Positions 26,259-40,400 of a stretch of 64,000 nt of DNA are shown here, piece by piece. The notes under the pieces were generated by a model, which saw nothing but the letters and a program-made list of their open reading frames with translations, had not been told where the DNA came from and did no database searches. Source of the stretch: Hydractinia symbiolongicarpus (Eukaryota > Cnidaria > Hydrozoa > Anthoathecata > Hydractiniidae); contig NC_079887.1 of the NCBI RefSeq assembly GCF_029227915.1, positions 5,456,001 to 5,520,000 on the forward strand, given 5' to 3'. The position numbers were made by a program, and so were the translations under genes. The first letter of the stretch is position 1, and every line of letters starts with the position of its first letter.

Positions 26259-26397
26259 ATAACATTTATAAGGTCATAGTCCAAAATCAGTTCAATTATG
26301 TGCCACAGTCAATCGTTTCACTGTTAAAAGCGATGCAACTTAGTAATATGAGAAAAATATCGCTAAATACATGTTGGTACGAATATGTGACGCAACT
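26259..26397. repeat. Satellite B spacer segment between the twelve-monomer copies (139 bp)
   Basis: Ordinary satellite B sequence that keeps the monomer phase. It does not match the corresponding position of either twelve-monomer copy. It carries TTATGTGCCACAGTC and TAGTAATATGAG, variants typical of the monomers at 31.1 kb and 34.1 kb. It may mark the exchange point that produced the duplication. Confidence 0.6.
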
Positions 26398-29300
26398 GTT
26401 GTAACTCAAACGGGCTGACACCCTGGGAAAGTCAATGAAATGTAGTTTTTGCAACTGTCGCTAATTCTGCAGCGTGTGATAACGGCTAGGATTGGTCCCA
26501 CAGTAAAAAATGATTTGTTAATCTAAATTTTTAAATGAAGTGCTACCATAGCGCCCAGTGTAATCGCTGAGTTCCGGCAATCACGTCAAATTAAGAAGAA
26601 TGTTATTTCTTGGAGTCCAATTGTCTCATTTATCACATTTATCAGGTCACAGCCCAAAATCAGTTAAATTAAGTCCCGCAGTCAATCGTTTCATTGTTAA
26701 AAGCGATGCAACTTAATAGTATAAGAGAAAAATCGCTAAATACATGTTGGTACGAGTATGTGACGCAACCGTTGTAACTGAAGCGAATTGATACCGTTAG
26801 AAAGTCAATGAAATGTACTTTTTGAGACTGGCTCTATTTCTTCTGCGCGTCCTAACGGCTACGATTGGTCCCACAGCACAAAATGACTTATTTGTCTACA
26901 TTTTTGAATAAGGCGCTACCCCGGCACCCAGTGTAATCGTTGAGTTCCGGCAATCATGTCAAATTAAGAAGAATGTTTATTTCTTGCAGTCCAATTGTCT
27001 CACTTATCACATTTTTAAGATCATAGTCCAAAATCAGTTCAATTAAGTCCCACAGTCAATCGTTTCATTGTTAAAAGCGATGCCACCTAGTAATACCAGA
27101 AAAATATCGCTAAATACATGTTGGTACGAGCATGTGACCCAACCGTTGTAGCTCAAACGAACTGACACCCTTAGAAAGTCAATGAAATGTACTTTTTGAA
27201 ACTGTCGCTAATTCTTCAGCGCGCGATAACGGCTAGGATTGGTCCCACAGTAAAAACTGGCTTATTAATCTAAATTTTTAAGTGAAGCGCTACCACAGCG
27301 TCCAGTGTAATCGCTGAGTTCCGGCATTCAGGTCAAATTAAGAAGAATGTTATTTCTTGGAGTTCAATTGTTTCTTTATCACATTTATCAGGTCACAGTC
27401 CAAAGTTAGTTCAATTAAGTCTCACAGTCAATCGTTTCATTGTTAAAAGCGATGCAACCTAGTAATATCGGTAAGACATCACTAAATACATGTTGGTACG
27501 AATATGTGACGCAACTGTTGTAGTTGAAACGGACTGATACCGTTAGAAAGTCAATGAAATGTAGTATTTGAAACTATCTCTATTTCTTCAGCGCGCACTA
27601 AGGGCTAGGATTGGTCCCACAGTAAAAATTGACTTATTTATCTAAATATTTAAATGAAGCGCTACCACAGCGCCCAGTGTAATCGCTGAGTTTCGGCAGT
27701 CATGTCAAATTAAGAAGAATGTTATTTCTTGGAATCCAATTGTCACACTTATAACATTTATAAGGTCACAGTCCAAAATCAGTTCAATTAAGTCCCACAG
27801 TCAATCGTTTCATTGTTAAAAGCGATGCAACCTAGTAATATCAAAAAAATATCGCTAAATACATGTTGGTACAAATATGTGACCCAATCGTTGTAACTCA
27901 AACGGACTGACACCCTTAGAAAGTCAATAAAATGTACTTTTTGAAACTGTCTCTATTTCTTCAGCGCGCGATAACAGCTAGGATTGGTCCCACAGTAAGA
28001 AATGACTTATTTATCTAAATTTTTATATGAAGCGCTACCACAGCGCCCAGTGTAATCGCTGATTTTTGGCAATCACGTCAAATTAAAAAGAATGTTTTTT
28101 CTTGGAGTCCAATTGTCTCATTTATCACATTTATCAGGTCACAGTCCAAAGTTAGTACAATTAAGTTCCACAGTCAATCGTTTTATTGTTAAAAGCGATG
28201 CAACCTAGTAATATCAGAAAAATATCGCTAAATACATGTTGGTACGAATATGTGACCCAATCGTTGTAACTCAAACGGGCTGTCACCCTGGGAAAGTCAA
28301 TGAAATGTAGTTTTTGAAACTGTCGCTAATTCTGCAGCGCGTGATAACGGCTAGAATTGGTCCCACAGTAAAAAATGATTTGATAATCTAAATTTTTAAA
28401 TGAAGTGCTACCATAGCGCCCAGTGTAATCGCTGAGTTCCGGCAATCACGTCAAATTAAGAAGAATGTTATTTCTTGGAGTCCAATTGTCTCATTTATCA
28501 CATTTATCAGGTCACAGGCCAAAATCAGTTCAATTAAGTCCCACAGTCAATCGTTTCATTGTTAAAAGCGATGCAACCTAATAGTATGAGAGAAAAATCG
28601 CTAAATACATGTTGGTACGAGTATGTGACGCAACCGTTGTAACTGAAGCGAATTGATACCGTTAGAAAGTCAATGAAATGTAATTTTTGAGATTGGCTCT
28701 ATTTCTTCTGCGCGTCCTAACGGCTAAGATCGGTCCCACAGCACAAAATGACTTATTTGTCTACATTTTTGAATAAGGCGCTACCCCAGCGCCCAGTGTA
28801 ATCGTTGAGTTCCGGCAATCATGTCAAATTAAGAAGAATGTTATTTCTTGAAGTCCAATTGCCTCACTTATCACATTTTTAAGATCATAGTCCAAAATCA
28901 GTTCAATTAAGTCCCACAGTCAATCGTTTCACTCTTAAAAGCGATACAACTTAGTAATATCGGAAAAAATCACTAAATACATGCTGGTACGAATATGTGA
29001 CCCAACTGTTGAAACTCAAACGGACTGATACCGTTAGAAAGTCAATGAAGTGTAGTATTTGAAACTGTCTCTGCTTCTTCAGCGTGCGATAACAGCTAGG
29101 ATTGGTCCCATAGTAAGAAATGACTTATTTATCTAAATTTTTAAATGAAGCGCCACCACAGCGCCCAGTGTAATCGCTGTTTTCCGGCAATCACGTCAAA
29201 TTAAGAAGAATGTTATTTCATGGAGTCCAATTGTCTCACTTACCAAATTTTTAAGGTCATAGTCCAAAGTTAGTTCAATTAAGTCCTACAGTCAATCGTT

Positions 29301-30732
29301 TCATTGTTAAAAGCGATGCAACCTAGTAATATCAGAAAAATATCGCTAAATAGATGTTGGTACGAGCATGTGACCCAACCGTTGCAACTCAAACGAACTG
29401 ACACCGTTAGAAAGTCAATGAAATGTACTTTTTGAAACTGTCGCTAATTCTTCAGCGTGCGATAACAGCTAGGATTGGTCCCATAGTAAGAAATGACTTA
29501 TTAATCTAAATTTTTAAATGAAGTGCTACCACAGCGCCCAGTGTAATCGCTGAGTTGCGGCAATCATATTAAATTAAGAGGAATGTTATTTCTTGGAGTC
29601 CAATTGTCTCACTTTCACATTTATAAGGTCACAGCCCAAAATCAGTTCAATTAAGTCCCACAGTCAATCGTTTCATTGTTGAAAGCGATGCAACCTAGTA
29701 ATATCAGAAAAATATTGCTAAATACATGTTGGTACGAATATGTGACCCAATCGTTGTAAATCAAACGGGCTGACACCCTGGGAAAGTCAATGAAATGTAG
29801 TTTTTGAAACTGTCGCTAATTCTCCAACGCGTGATAACGGCTAGGATTGGCCCCACAGTAAAAATTGATTTGTTAATCTAAATTTTTAAATGAAGTGCTA
29901 CCACAGCGCCCAGTGTAATCGCTGAGTTGCGGCAATCTTGTCAAATTAAGAAGAATGTTATTTCTTGGCGTCCAATTGTCTCACTTATAAAATTTATCAG
30001 CTCACAGTCCAAAGTTAGTTCAATTAAGTCCCACAGTCAATCGTTTCATTATTAAAAGCGATGCAATCTAGTAATATCTGAAAAATATCGCTAAATACAT
30101 GTTGGTACGAATATGTGACCCAATCGTTGTAACTCAAACGGACTGACACCCCTAGAAAGTCAATGAAATGTACTTCTTGAAACTGTCTCTATTTCTTCAG
30201 CGCGCGATAACAGCTAGGGTTGGTCCCACAGTAGGAAATGACTTATTTATCTAAATTTTTAAATGAAGCGCTACCACAGCGCCCAGTGTAATCGCTGATT
30301 TCCGGCAATCACGCTAAATTAAGAAGAATGTTTTTTCTTGGAGTCCAATTGTCTCATTTATCACATTTATCAGGTCACAGTCCAAAGTTAGTTCAATTAA
30401 TTTCCACAGTCAATCGTTTCATTGTTAAAAGCGATGCAACCTAGTAATATCAGAAAAATATCGCTAAATACATGGTGGTACGAATTTGTGACCCAATCAT
30501 TGTAACTCAAACGGACTGACACCCTTGGAAAGTCAATGAAATGTAGTTTTTGAAACTGTCGCTAATTCTTCAGCGCGTGATAACGGCTAGGATTGGTCCC
30601 ACAGTAAAAAATTATTTGTTAATCTAAATTTTTAAATGAAGTGCTACCACAGCGCCCAGTGTAATCGCTGAGTTGCGGCAATCATGTCAAATTAAGAAGA
30701 ATGTTATTTCTTGGAGTCCAATTGTCTCACTT
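26398..30732. repeat. Satellite B twelve-monomer block, copy 2 (4335 bp)
   Basis: Second copy of 21924-26258. Differences include CAATAAAATG for CAATGAAATG near 27927, TTTTTATATG near 28021, GCTAGAATTGG near 28352, and CCAAATTTTTAAGG near 29243. Beyond 30732 the array changes to the ATTTTCAGTGCGCG monomer types. Confidence 0.88.
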
Positions 30733-33692
30733 TCACATTTATAAGGTCACAGCCCAAAGTCAGTTAAATTAAGTCCCACAGTCAATCGTTTCATTGCTAA
30801 AAGCGATGCAACCTAGTAATATCAGAAAAATATCGCTAAATACATGTTGGTACGAATATGTGACCAAACCGTTGTAACTCAAACGGACTCACACCGTTAG
30901 AAAGTCAATGAAATGTACTTTTGGAAACTGTCGCTATATTTTCAGTGCGCGATAACGGCTAGGATTGGTCCCACAGTAAAAATTGACTTTCTTATCTAAA
31001 TTTTTAAATGAAGCGCTACCACAGCGCCCAGTGTAATCGCTGAGTTTCGGCAATCATGTCAAATTAAGAAGAATGTTATTTCTTTGAATCCAATTGTCTC
31101 ACTTATAACATTTATAAGGTCACAGTTCAAAATCAGTTCAATTAAGTGCCACAGTCAATCGTTTCACTGTTAAAAGCGATGCAACATAGTAATATGAGAA
31201 AAATATCGCTAAATACATGTTGGTACGAATATGTGACACAACCGTTGTAACTGAAGCGGATTAATACCGTCAGAAAGTCAATGAAATGTAGTTTTTGAAA
31301 CTGTCGCAATTTCTTCAGCGCGCGATAACGGCTAGGATTGGTCCCACAGTAAAAATGACTTATTTATTTAAATTTTTTAATGAAGCGCTACCACAGCGCC
31401 CAGTGTAATCGCTGAGTTGCGGCAATCATGTTTAATTAAAAAGAATGTTATTTCTGGAGTCCAATTGTCTCACTTTCACATTTATAAGGTCATAGCCCAA
31501 AGTCAGTTCAATTAAGTCCCACAGTCAATCGTTTCATTGTTAAAAGAGATGCAACCTAGTAATAGAGGAAAAGTATCGCTAAATACATGATGGTACGAAT
31601 ATGTGATCAAACCGTTGTAACTCAAACGGACTGACACCGTTAGAAAGTCAATGATATGTACTTTTTGAAATTGTCGCTATATTTTCAGCGCGTTATAACG
31701 GCTAGGATTGGTCCAACAGTAAAAATTGACTTTTTTATCTAAATTTTTAAATGAAGCGCTACCACAGCGCCAAGTGTAATCGCTGAGTTCCGGCAATCAT
31801 GTCAAATTAATAAGAATGTTATTTCTTGAAGTCCAATTGTCTCACTTATAATATTTATAACGTCACAGTCCAAATCAGTTCAATTAAGTCCCACAGTCAA
31901 TCGTTTCACAGTTAAAAGCGATGCAACCTAGTAATACCAGGAAAATATCGCTAAATACATGTTGGTACGAGTATGTGACGCAACCCTTGTAACTGAAGCG
32001 GATTGATACTGATAGAAAGTCAATGAAATGTAATTCTTGAAACTGTCGCTATTTCTTCAGCGCGCAATAACGGCTAGGATTGGTCCCACAGTAAAAATGA
32101 CTTATTTATCTAAATTTTTAAATGAAGCGCTACCACAGCGCCCAGTGTAATCGCTGAGTCCCGGAAATCATGTCAAATTAATAAGAATGTTATTTCTTGA
32201 AGTCCAATTGTCTCACTTATAATATTTATAACGTCACAGTCCAAATCAGTTCAATTAAGTCCCACAGTCAATCGTTTCACTGTTAAAAGCGATGCAAACT
32301 AGTAATACCAGGAAAATATCGCTAAATACATGTTGGTACGAGTATGTGACGCAACCCTTGTAACTGAAGCGGATTGATACTGATAGAAAGTCAATGAAAT
32401 GTAACTCTTGAAACTGTCGCTATTTCTTCAGCGCGCAATAACGGCTAGGATTGGTCCCACAGTAAAAATGACTTATTTATCTAAATTTTTAAATGAAGCG
32501 CTACCACAGCGCCCAGTGTAATCGCTGAGTCCCGGCAATCATGTCAAATTAAAAAGAATGTTATTTCTTGGAGTCGAATTGTCTCCTTTATCACATTTAT
32601 CAGGTCACAGTCCAAAGTTAATTCAATTACGTCCCACACTCAATCGTTTCATTGTTAAAAGCGATGCAACCTAGTAATATCAGAAAAATATCGCTAAATA
32701 CATGTTGGTACGAATATGTGACCAAACCGTTGTAACTCAAACGGACTCACATCGTTAGAAAGTCAATGAAGTGTAGTATTTGAAACTGTCTCTGTTCCTT
32801 CAGCGTGCGATAACAGCTAGGATTGGTCCCATAGTAAGAAATGACTTATTTATCTAAATTTTTAAATGAAGCGCCACCACAGCGCCCAGTGTAATCGCTG
32901 TTTTCCGGCAATCACGTCAAATTAAGAAGAATGTTATTTCATGGAGTCCAATTGTCTCACTTACCACATTTATAAGGTCATAGTCCAAAGTTAGTTCAAT
33001 TAAGTCCTACAGTCAATCGTTTCATTGTTAAAAGCGATGCAACCTAGTAATACCGAAAAAATATCGCTAAATACATGTTGGTACGAGCATGTGACCCAAC
33101 CGTTGCAACTCAAACGAACTGACACCGTTAGAAAGTCAATGAAATGTACTTTTTGAAACTGTCGCTAATTCTTCAGCGCGCAATAACGGCTAGGATTGGT
33201 CCCACAGTAAAAACTTGCTTAATAATCTAAATTTTTAAATGAAGCGCTACCACAGCGTCCAGTGTAATCACTGAGTTCCGGCATTCAGGTCAAATTAAGA
33301 AGAATGTTATTTCTTGGAGTTCAATTGTCTTCTTTATCACATTTATCAGGTCACAGTCCAAAGTTAGTTCAATTAAGTCCGACAGTCAATCGTTTCATTG
33401 TTAAAAGCGATACAACCTATTAATATCGGTAAGATATCACTAAATACATGTTGGTACGAATATGTGACGCAACTGTTGTAGTTGAAACGGACTGATACCG
33501 TTAGAAAGTCAATGAAATGTAGTATTTGAAACTATCTCTATTTCTTCAGCGCGCACTAAGGGCTAGGATTCGCCCCACAGTAAAAATTGACTTACTTATT
33601 TAAATTTTTAAATGAAGCGCTACCACAACGCCCAGTGTAATCGCTGAGTTGCGGCAATCATGTCAAATTAAGAAGAATGTTATTTCTTGGAG
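30733..33692. repeat. Satellite B mosaic block with a tandem single-monomer duplication
   Basis: B2-type monomers only. A single monomer is tandemly duplicated at 371-bp displacement: TTGAAGTCCAATTG with TTTATAACGTCACAG at 31832 recurs at 32203. A private 2-bp deletion (TTATTTCTGGAG for TTATTTCTTGGAG) occurs near 31451. The whole stretch recurs at 54.2-57.1 kb. No gene is present. Confidence 0.75.
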
Positions 33693-35553
33693 TCCAATTG
33701 TCTCACTTTCACATTTATAAGGTCACAGCCCAAAGTCAGTTAAATTAAGTCCCACAGTCAATCCTTTCATTGTTAAAAGCGATGCAACCTAGTAATATCA
33801 GAAAAATATCGCTAAATACATGTTGGTACGAATATGTGACCAAACCGTTGTAACTCAAACGGACTCACACCGTTAGAAAGTCAATGAAATGTACTTTTGG
33901 AAACTGTCGCTATATTTTCAGTGCGCGATAACGGCTAGGATTGGTCCCACAGTAAAAATTGACTTTCTTATCTAAATTTTTAAATGAAGCGCTACCACAG
34001 CGCCCAGTGTAATCGCTGAGTTTCGGCAATCATGTCAAATTAAGAAGAATGTTATTTCTTGGAATCCAATTGTCTCACTTATAACATTTATAAGGTCACA
34101 GTTCAAAATCAGTTCAATTAAGTGCCACAGTCAATCGTTTCACTGTTAAAAGCGATGCAACATAGCAATATGAGAAAAATATCGCTAAATACATGTTGGT
34201 ACGAATATGTGACACCACCGTTGTAACTGAAGCGGATTAATACCGTCAGAAAGTCAATGAAATGTAGTTTTTGAAACTGTCGCAATTTCTTCAGCGCGCG
34301 ATAACGGCTAGCATTGGTCCCACAGTAAAAATGACTTATTTATTTAAATTTTTTAATGAAGCGCTACCACAGCGCCCAGTGTAATCGCTGAGTTGCGGCA
34401 ATCATGTTTAATTAAAAAGAATGTTATTTCTTGGAGTCCAATTGTCTCACTTTCACATTTATAAGGTCATAGCCCAAAGTCAGTTCAATTAAGTCCCACA
34501 GTCAATCGTTTCATTGTTAAAAGCGATGCAACCTAGTAATAGAGGAAAAGTATCGCTAAATACATGATGGTACGAATATGTGATCAAACCGTTGTAACTC
34601 AAACGGACTGACACCGTTAGAAAGTCAATGATATGTACTTTTTGAAATTGTCGCTATATTTTCAGCGCGTTATAACGGCTAGGATTGGTCCAACAGTAAA
34701 AATTGACTTTTTTATCTAAATTTTTAAATGAAGCGCTACCACAGCGCCAAGTGTAATCGCTGAGTTCCGGCAATCATGTCAAATTAATAAGAATGTTATT
34801 TCTTGAAGTCCAATTGTCTCACTTATAATATTTATAACGTCACAGTCCAAATCAGTTCAATTAAGTCCCACAGTCAATCGTTTCACTGTTAAAAGCGATG
34901 CAACCTAGTAATACCAGGAAAATATTGCTAAATACATGTTGGTACGAGTATGTGACGCAACCCTTGTAACTGAAGCGGATTGATACCGATAGAAAGTCAA
35001 TGAAATGTAATTCTTGAAACTGTCGCTATTTCTTCAGCGCGCAATAACGGCTAGGATTGGTCCCACAGTAAAAATTGACTTATTTATCTAAATATTTAAA
35101 TGAAGCGCTACGACAGCGCCCAGTGTAATCGCTGAGTTTCGGCAGTCATGTCAAATTAAGAAGAATGTTATTTCTTGGAGTGGAATTGTCTCCTTTATCA
35201 CATTTATCAGGTCACAGTCCAAAGTTAATTCAATTACGTCCCACACTCAATCGTTTCATTGTTAAAAGCAATGCAACCTAGTAATATCAGAAAAATATCG
35301 CTAAATACATGTTGGTACGAATATGTGACCAAACCGTTGTAACTCAAACGGACTCACATCGTTAAAAAGTCAATGAAATGTACTTTTGGAAACTGTCGCT
35401 ATATTTTTAGTGCGCAATAACGGCTAGGATTGGTCCCACAGTAAAAATTGACTTTCTTATCTTAATTTTTAAATGAAGCGCTACCACAGCGCCCAGTGTA
35501 ATCGCTGAGTTTCAGCAATCATGTCAAATTAAGAAGAATGTTATTTCTTGGAA
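33693..35553. repeat. Satellite B five-monomer HOR, copy 1 (1861 bp)
   Basis: Aligns with 35554-37414 at displacement 1861. Shared markers are CAGTCAATCCTTTCATTG (33761 and 35622), AACATAGCAATATGAG, GACACCACCG, GGCTAGCATTGG and GGAGTGGAATTG. It is bounded on the left by AGTCC against AATCC. Confidence 0.83.
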
Positions 35554-37430
35554 TCCAATTGTCTCACTTTCACATTTATAAGGTCACAGCCCAAAGTCAG
35601 TTAAATTAAGTCCCACAGTCAATCCTTTCATTGTTAAAAGCGATGCAACCTAGTAATATCAGAAAAATATCGCTAAATACATGTTGGTACGAATATGTGA
35701 CCAAACCGTTGTAACTCAAACGGACTCACACCGTTAGAAAGTCAATGAAATGTACTTTTGGAAACTGTCGCTATATTTTCAGTGCGCGATAACGGCTAGG
35801 ATTGGTCCCACAGTAAAAATTGACTTTCTTATCTAAATTTTTAAATGAAGCGCTACCACAGCGCCCAGTGTAATCGCTGAGTTTCGGCAATCATGTCAAA
35901 TTAAGAAGAATGTTATTTCTTGGAATCCAATTGTCTCACTTATAACATTTATAAGGTCACAGTTCAAAATCAGTTCAATTAAGTGCCACAGTCAATCGTT
36001 TCACTGTTAAAAGCGATGCAACATAGCAATATGAGAAAAATATCGCTAAATACATGTTGGTACGAATATGTGACACCACCGTTGTAACTGAAGCGGATTA
36101 ATACCGTCAGAAAGTCAATGAAATGTAGTTTTTGAAACTGTCGCAATTTCTTCAGCGCGCGATAACGGCTAGCATTGGTCCCACAGTAAAAATGACTTAT
36201 TTATTTAAATTTTTTAATGAAGCGCTACCACAGCGCCCAGTGTAATCGCTGAGTTGCGGCAATCATGTTTAATTAAAAAGAATGTTATTTCTTGGAGTCC
36301 AATTGTCTCACTTTCACATTTATAAGGTCATAGCCCAAAGTCAGTTCAATTAAGTCCCACAGTCAATCGTTTCATTGTTAAAAGCGATGCAACCTAGTAA
36401 TAGAGGAAAAGTATCGCTAAATACATGATGGTACGAATATGTGATCAAACCGTTGTAACTCAAACGGACTGACACCGTTAGAAAGTCAATGATATGTACT
36501 TTTTGAAATTGTCGCTATATTTTCAGCGCGTTATAACGGCTAGGATTGGTCCAACAGTAAAAATTGACTTTTTTATCTAAATTTTTAAATGAAGCGCTAC
36601 CACAGCGCCAAGTGTAATCGCTGAGTTCCGGCAATCATGTCAAATTAATAAGAATGTTATTTCTTGAAGTCCAATTGTCTCACTTATAATATTTATAACG
36701 TCACAGTCCAAATCAGTTCAATTAAGTCCCACAGTCAATCGTTTCACTGTTAAAAGCGATGCAACCTAGTAATACCAGGAAAATATTGCTAAATACATGT
36801 TGGTACGAGTATGTGACGCAACCCTTGTAACTGAAGCGGATTGATACCGATAGAAAGTCAATGAAATGTAATTCTTGAAACTGTCGCTATTTCTTCAGCG
36901 CGCAATAACGGCTAGGATTGGTCCCACAGTAAAAATTGACTTATTTATCTAAATATTTAAATGAAGCGCTACGACAGCGCCCAGTGTAATCGCTGAGTTT
37001 CGGCAGTCATGTCAAATTAAGAAGAATGTTATTTCTTGGAGTGGAATTGTCTCCTTTATCACATTTATCAGGTCACAGTCCAAAGTTAATTCAATTACGT
37101 CCCACACTCAATCGTTTCATTGTTAAAAGCAATGCAACCTAGTAATATCAGAAAAATATCGCTAAATACATGTTGGTACGAATATGTGACCAAACCGTTG
37201 TAACTCAAACGGACTCACATCGTTAGAAAGTCAATGAAATGTACTTTTGGAAACTGTCGCTATATTTTTAGTGCGCAATAACGGCTAGGATTGGTCCCAC
37301 AGTAAAAATTGACTTTCTTATCTTAATTTTTAAATGAAGCGCTACCACAGCGCCCAGTGTAATCGCTGAGTTTCAGCAATCATGTCAAATTAAGAAGAAT
37401 GTTATTTCTTGGAATCCAATTGTCTCACTT
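35554..37430. repeat. Satellite B five-monomer HOR, copy 2
   Basis: Second copy of the 1861-bp unit, continuing 16 bp into a third before the match fails at 37431 (CACTTATAAC against CACTTTCAC). Its right part, from 36554, is also the start of the thirteen-monomer duplication, so the five-monomer expansion and the larger duplication overlap. Confidence 0.83.
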
Positions 37431-40400
37431 ATAACATTTATAAGGTCACAGTCCAAAATCAGTTCAATTAAGTGCCACAGTCAATTGTTTCACTGTTAAA
37501 AGCGATGCAACATAGTAATATGAGAAAAATATCGCTAAATACATGTTGGTACGAAAATGTGACACAACCGTTGTAACTGAAGCGGATTAATACTGTCAGA
37601 ATGTCAATGAAATGTAGTTTTTAAAACTATTTTTATTTCTTCAGCGCATGATAAGAGCTAGGATTGGTCCCACAGTAAAAATGACTTATTTATTTAAATT
37701 TTTAAATGAAGCGCTACCACAGCGCCCAGTGTAATCGCTGAGTTCCGGCATTCACGTCAAATTAAGAAGAATGTTATTTCTTGGAGTCCAATTGTCTCAT
37801 TTATCACATATATCAGGTCTCTGTCTAAAGTTAGTTCACTTAAGTCCCACAGTCAATCGTTTCATTGTTAAAAGCGATGCAACCTAGTAATATCAGAAAA
37901 ATATCGTTAAATACATGTTGGTACGAATATGTGACCCAATCGTTGAAACTCAAACGGACTTACACCCTTAGAAAGTCAATTAAATGTACTTTTTGAAACT
38001 GTCGCTAATTCTTCAGCGCGTGATAAGGGCCAGGATTGGTCCCACAGTAAAAAATGACTTATTATTCTAAATTTTTAAATGAAGCGCTACCACAGCGCCA
38101 AGTGTAATCGCTGAGTTCCGGCAATCAGGTCAAGTTAAGAAGAATGTTATTTCATGGAGTCCAATTGTCTCACTTATCACATTTATAAGGTCATAGTCCA
38201 AAGTTAGTTCAATTAAGTCCCACAGTCAATCGTTTCATTGTTAAAAGCGATGCAACCTAGTAATATCGGTAAGATATCACTAAATACATGTTGGCACGAA
38301 TATGTGACGCAACTGTTGTAGTTGAAGCGGATTGATACCGATAGAAAGTCAATGAAATGTAATTCTTGAAACTGTCGCTATTTCTTCAGCGCGCAATAAC
38401 GGCTAGGATTGGTCCCACAGTAAAAATGTCTAATTTATCTAAATTTTTAAATGAAGCGCTACGACAGCGCCCAGTGTAATCGCTGAGTCCCGGCAATCAT
38501 GTCAAATTAAAAAGAATGATATTTCTTGGAGTCGAATTGTCTCCTTTATCACATTTATCAGGTCACAGTCCAAAGTTAATTCAATTACGTCCCACACTCA
38601 ATCGTTTCATTGTTAAAAGCGATGCAACCTAGTAATATCAGAAAAAGATCGCTAAATACATGTTAGTACGAATATGTGACCAAACCGTTGTAACTCAAAC
38701 GGACTCACATCGTTAGAAAGTCAATAAAATGTACTTTTGGAAACTGTCGCTATATTTTCAGTGCGCGATAACGGCTAGGATTGGTCCCACAGTAAAAATT
38801 GACTATCTTATCTAAATTTTTAAATGAAGCGCTACCACAGCGCCCAGTGTAATCGCTGAGTTTCAGCAATCATGTCAAATTAAGAAGAATGTTATTTTTT
38901 GGAATCCAATTGTCTCACTTATAACATTTATAAGGTCACAGTCCAAAATCAGTTCAATTAAGTGCCACAGTCAATTGTTTCACTGTTAAAAGCGATGCAA
39001 CATAGTAATATGAGAAAAATATCGCTAAATACATGTTGGTACGAATATGTGACACAACCGTTGTAACTGAAGCGGATTAATACTGTCAGAATGTCAATGA
39101 AATGTAGTTTTTGAAACTATCTTTATTTCTTCAGCGCATGATAAGAGCTAGGATTGGTCCAACAGTAAAAAATGACTTATTAATCTAAATTTTTAAATGA
39201 AGTGCTACCACAGCGCCCAGTGTAATCGCTGAGTTGCGGCAATCGTGTTAAATTAAGAGGAATGTTATTTCTTGGAGTCCAATTGTCTCACTTTCACATT
39301 TATAAGCTCACAGCCCAAAATCAGTTCAATTAAGTCCCACAGTCAATCGTTTCATTGTTAAAAGCGATGCAACCTAGTAATATCAGAAAAATATCGCTAA
39401 ATACATTTTGGTACAAATATGTGACCCAATCGCTGTAACTCAAACGGACTGACACCCTTAGAAAGTCAATGAAATGTACTTTTTGAAACTGTCTCTATTT
39501 CTTCAGCGCGCGATAACGGCTAGGATTGGTCCCACAGTAAAAATGACTTATTTATTTAAATTTTTAAATGAAGCGCTACCACAGCGCCCAGTGTAATCGC
39601 TGAGTTCCGGCAATCACGTCAAATTAAGAAGAATGTTATTTCTTGGAGTCCAATTGTCTCATTTATCACATATATCAGGTCTCTGTCTAAAGTTAGTTCA
39701 CTTAAGTCCCACAGTCAATCGTTTCATTGTTAAAAGCGATGCAACCTAGTATTATCAGAAAAATATCGTTAAATACATGTTGGTACGAATATGTGACCCA
39801 ATCGTTGTAACTCGAACGGACTTACACCCTTAGAAAGTCAATTAAATGTACTTTTTGAAACTGTCGCTAATTCTTCAGCGCGTGATAAGGGCTAGGATTG
39901 GTCCCACAGTAAAAATTGTATTATTTATTTAAATTTTTAAATGAAGCGCTACCACAGCGCCCAGTGTAATCGCTGAGTTGCGGCAATCATGTCAAATTAA
40001 GAAGATTGTTATTTCTTGGAATCCAATTGTCACACTTATAACATTTATAAGGTCACAGTCCAAAATCAGTTCAATTAAGTCCCACAGTCAATCGTTTCAT
40101 CGTTAAAAGCGATGCAACCTAGTAATATCAGAAAAATATCGCTAAATACATGTTGGTACAAATATGTGACCCAGTCGTTGTAACTCAAACGGACTGACAC
40201 CCTTAGAAAGTCAATGAAATGTACTTTTTGAAACTGTCTCTATTTCTTCAGCGCGCGATAACAGCTAGGGTTGGTCCCACAGTAAGAAATGACTTATTTA
40301 TCTAAATTTTTAAATGAAGCGCTACCACAGCGCCCAGTGTAATCGCTGATTTTTGGAAATCACGTCAAATTAAAAAGAATGTTTTTTCTTGGAGTCCAAT

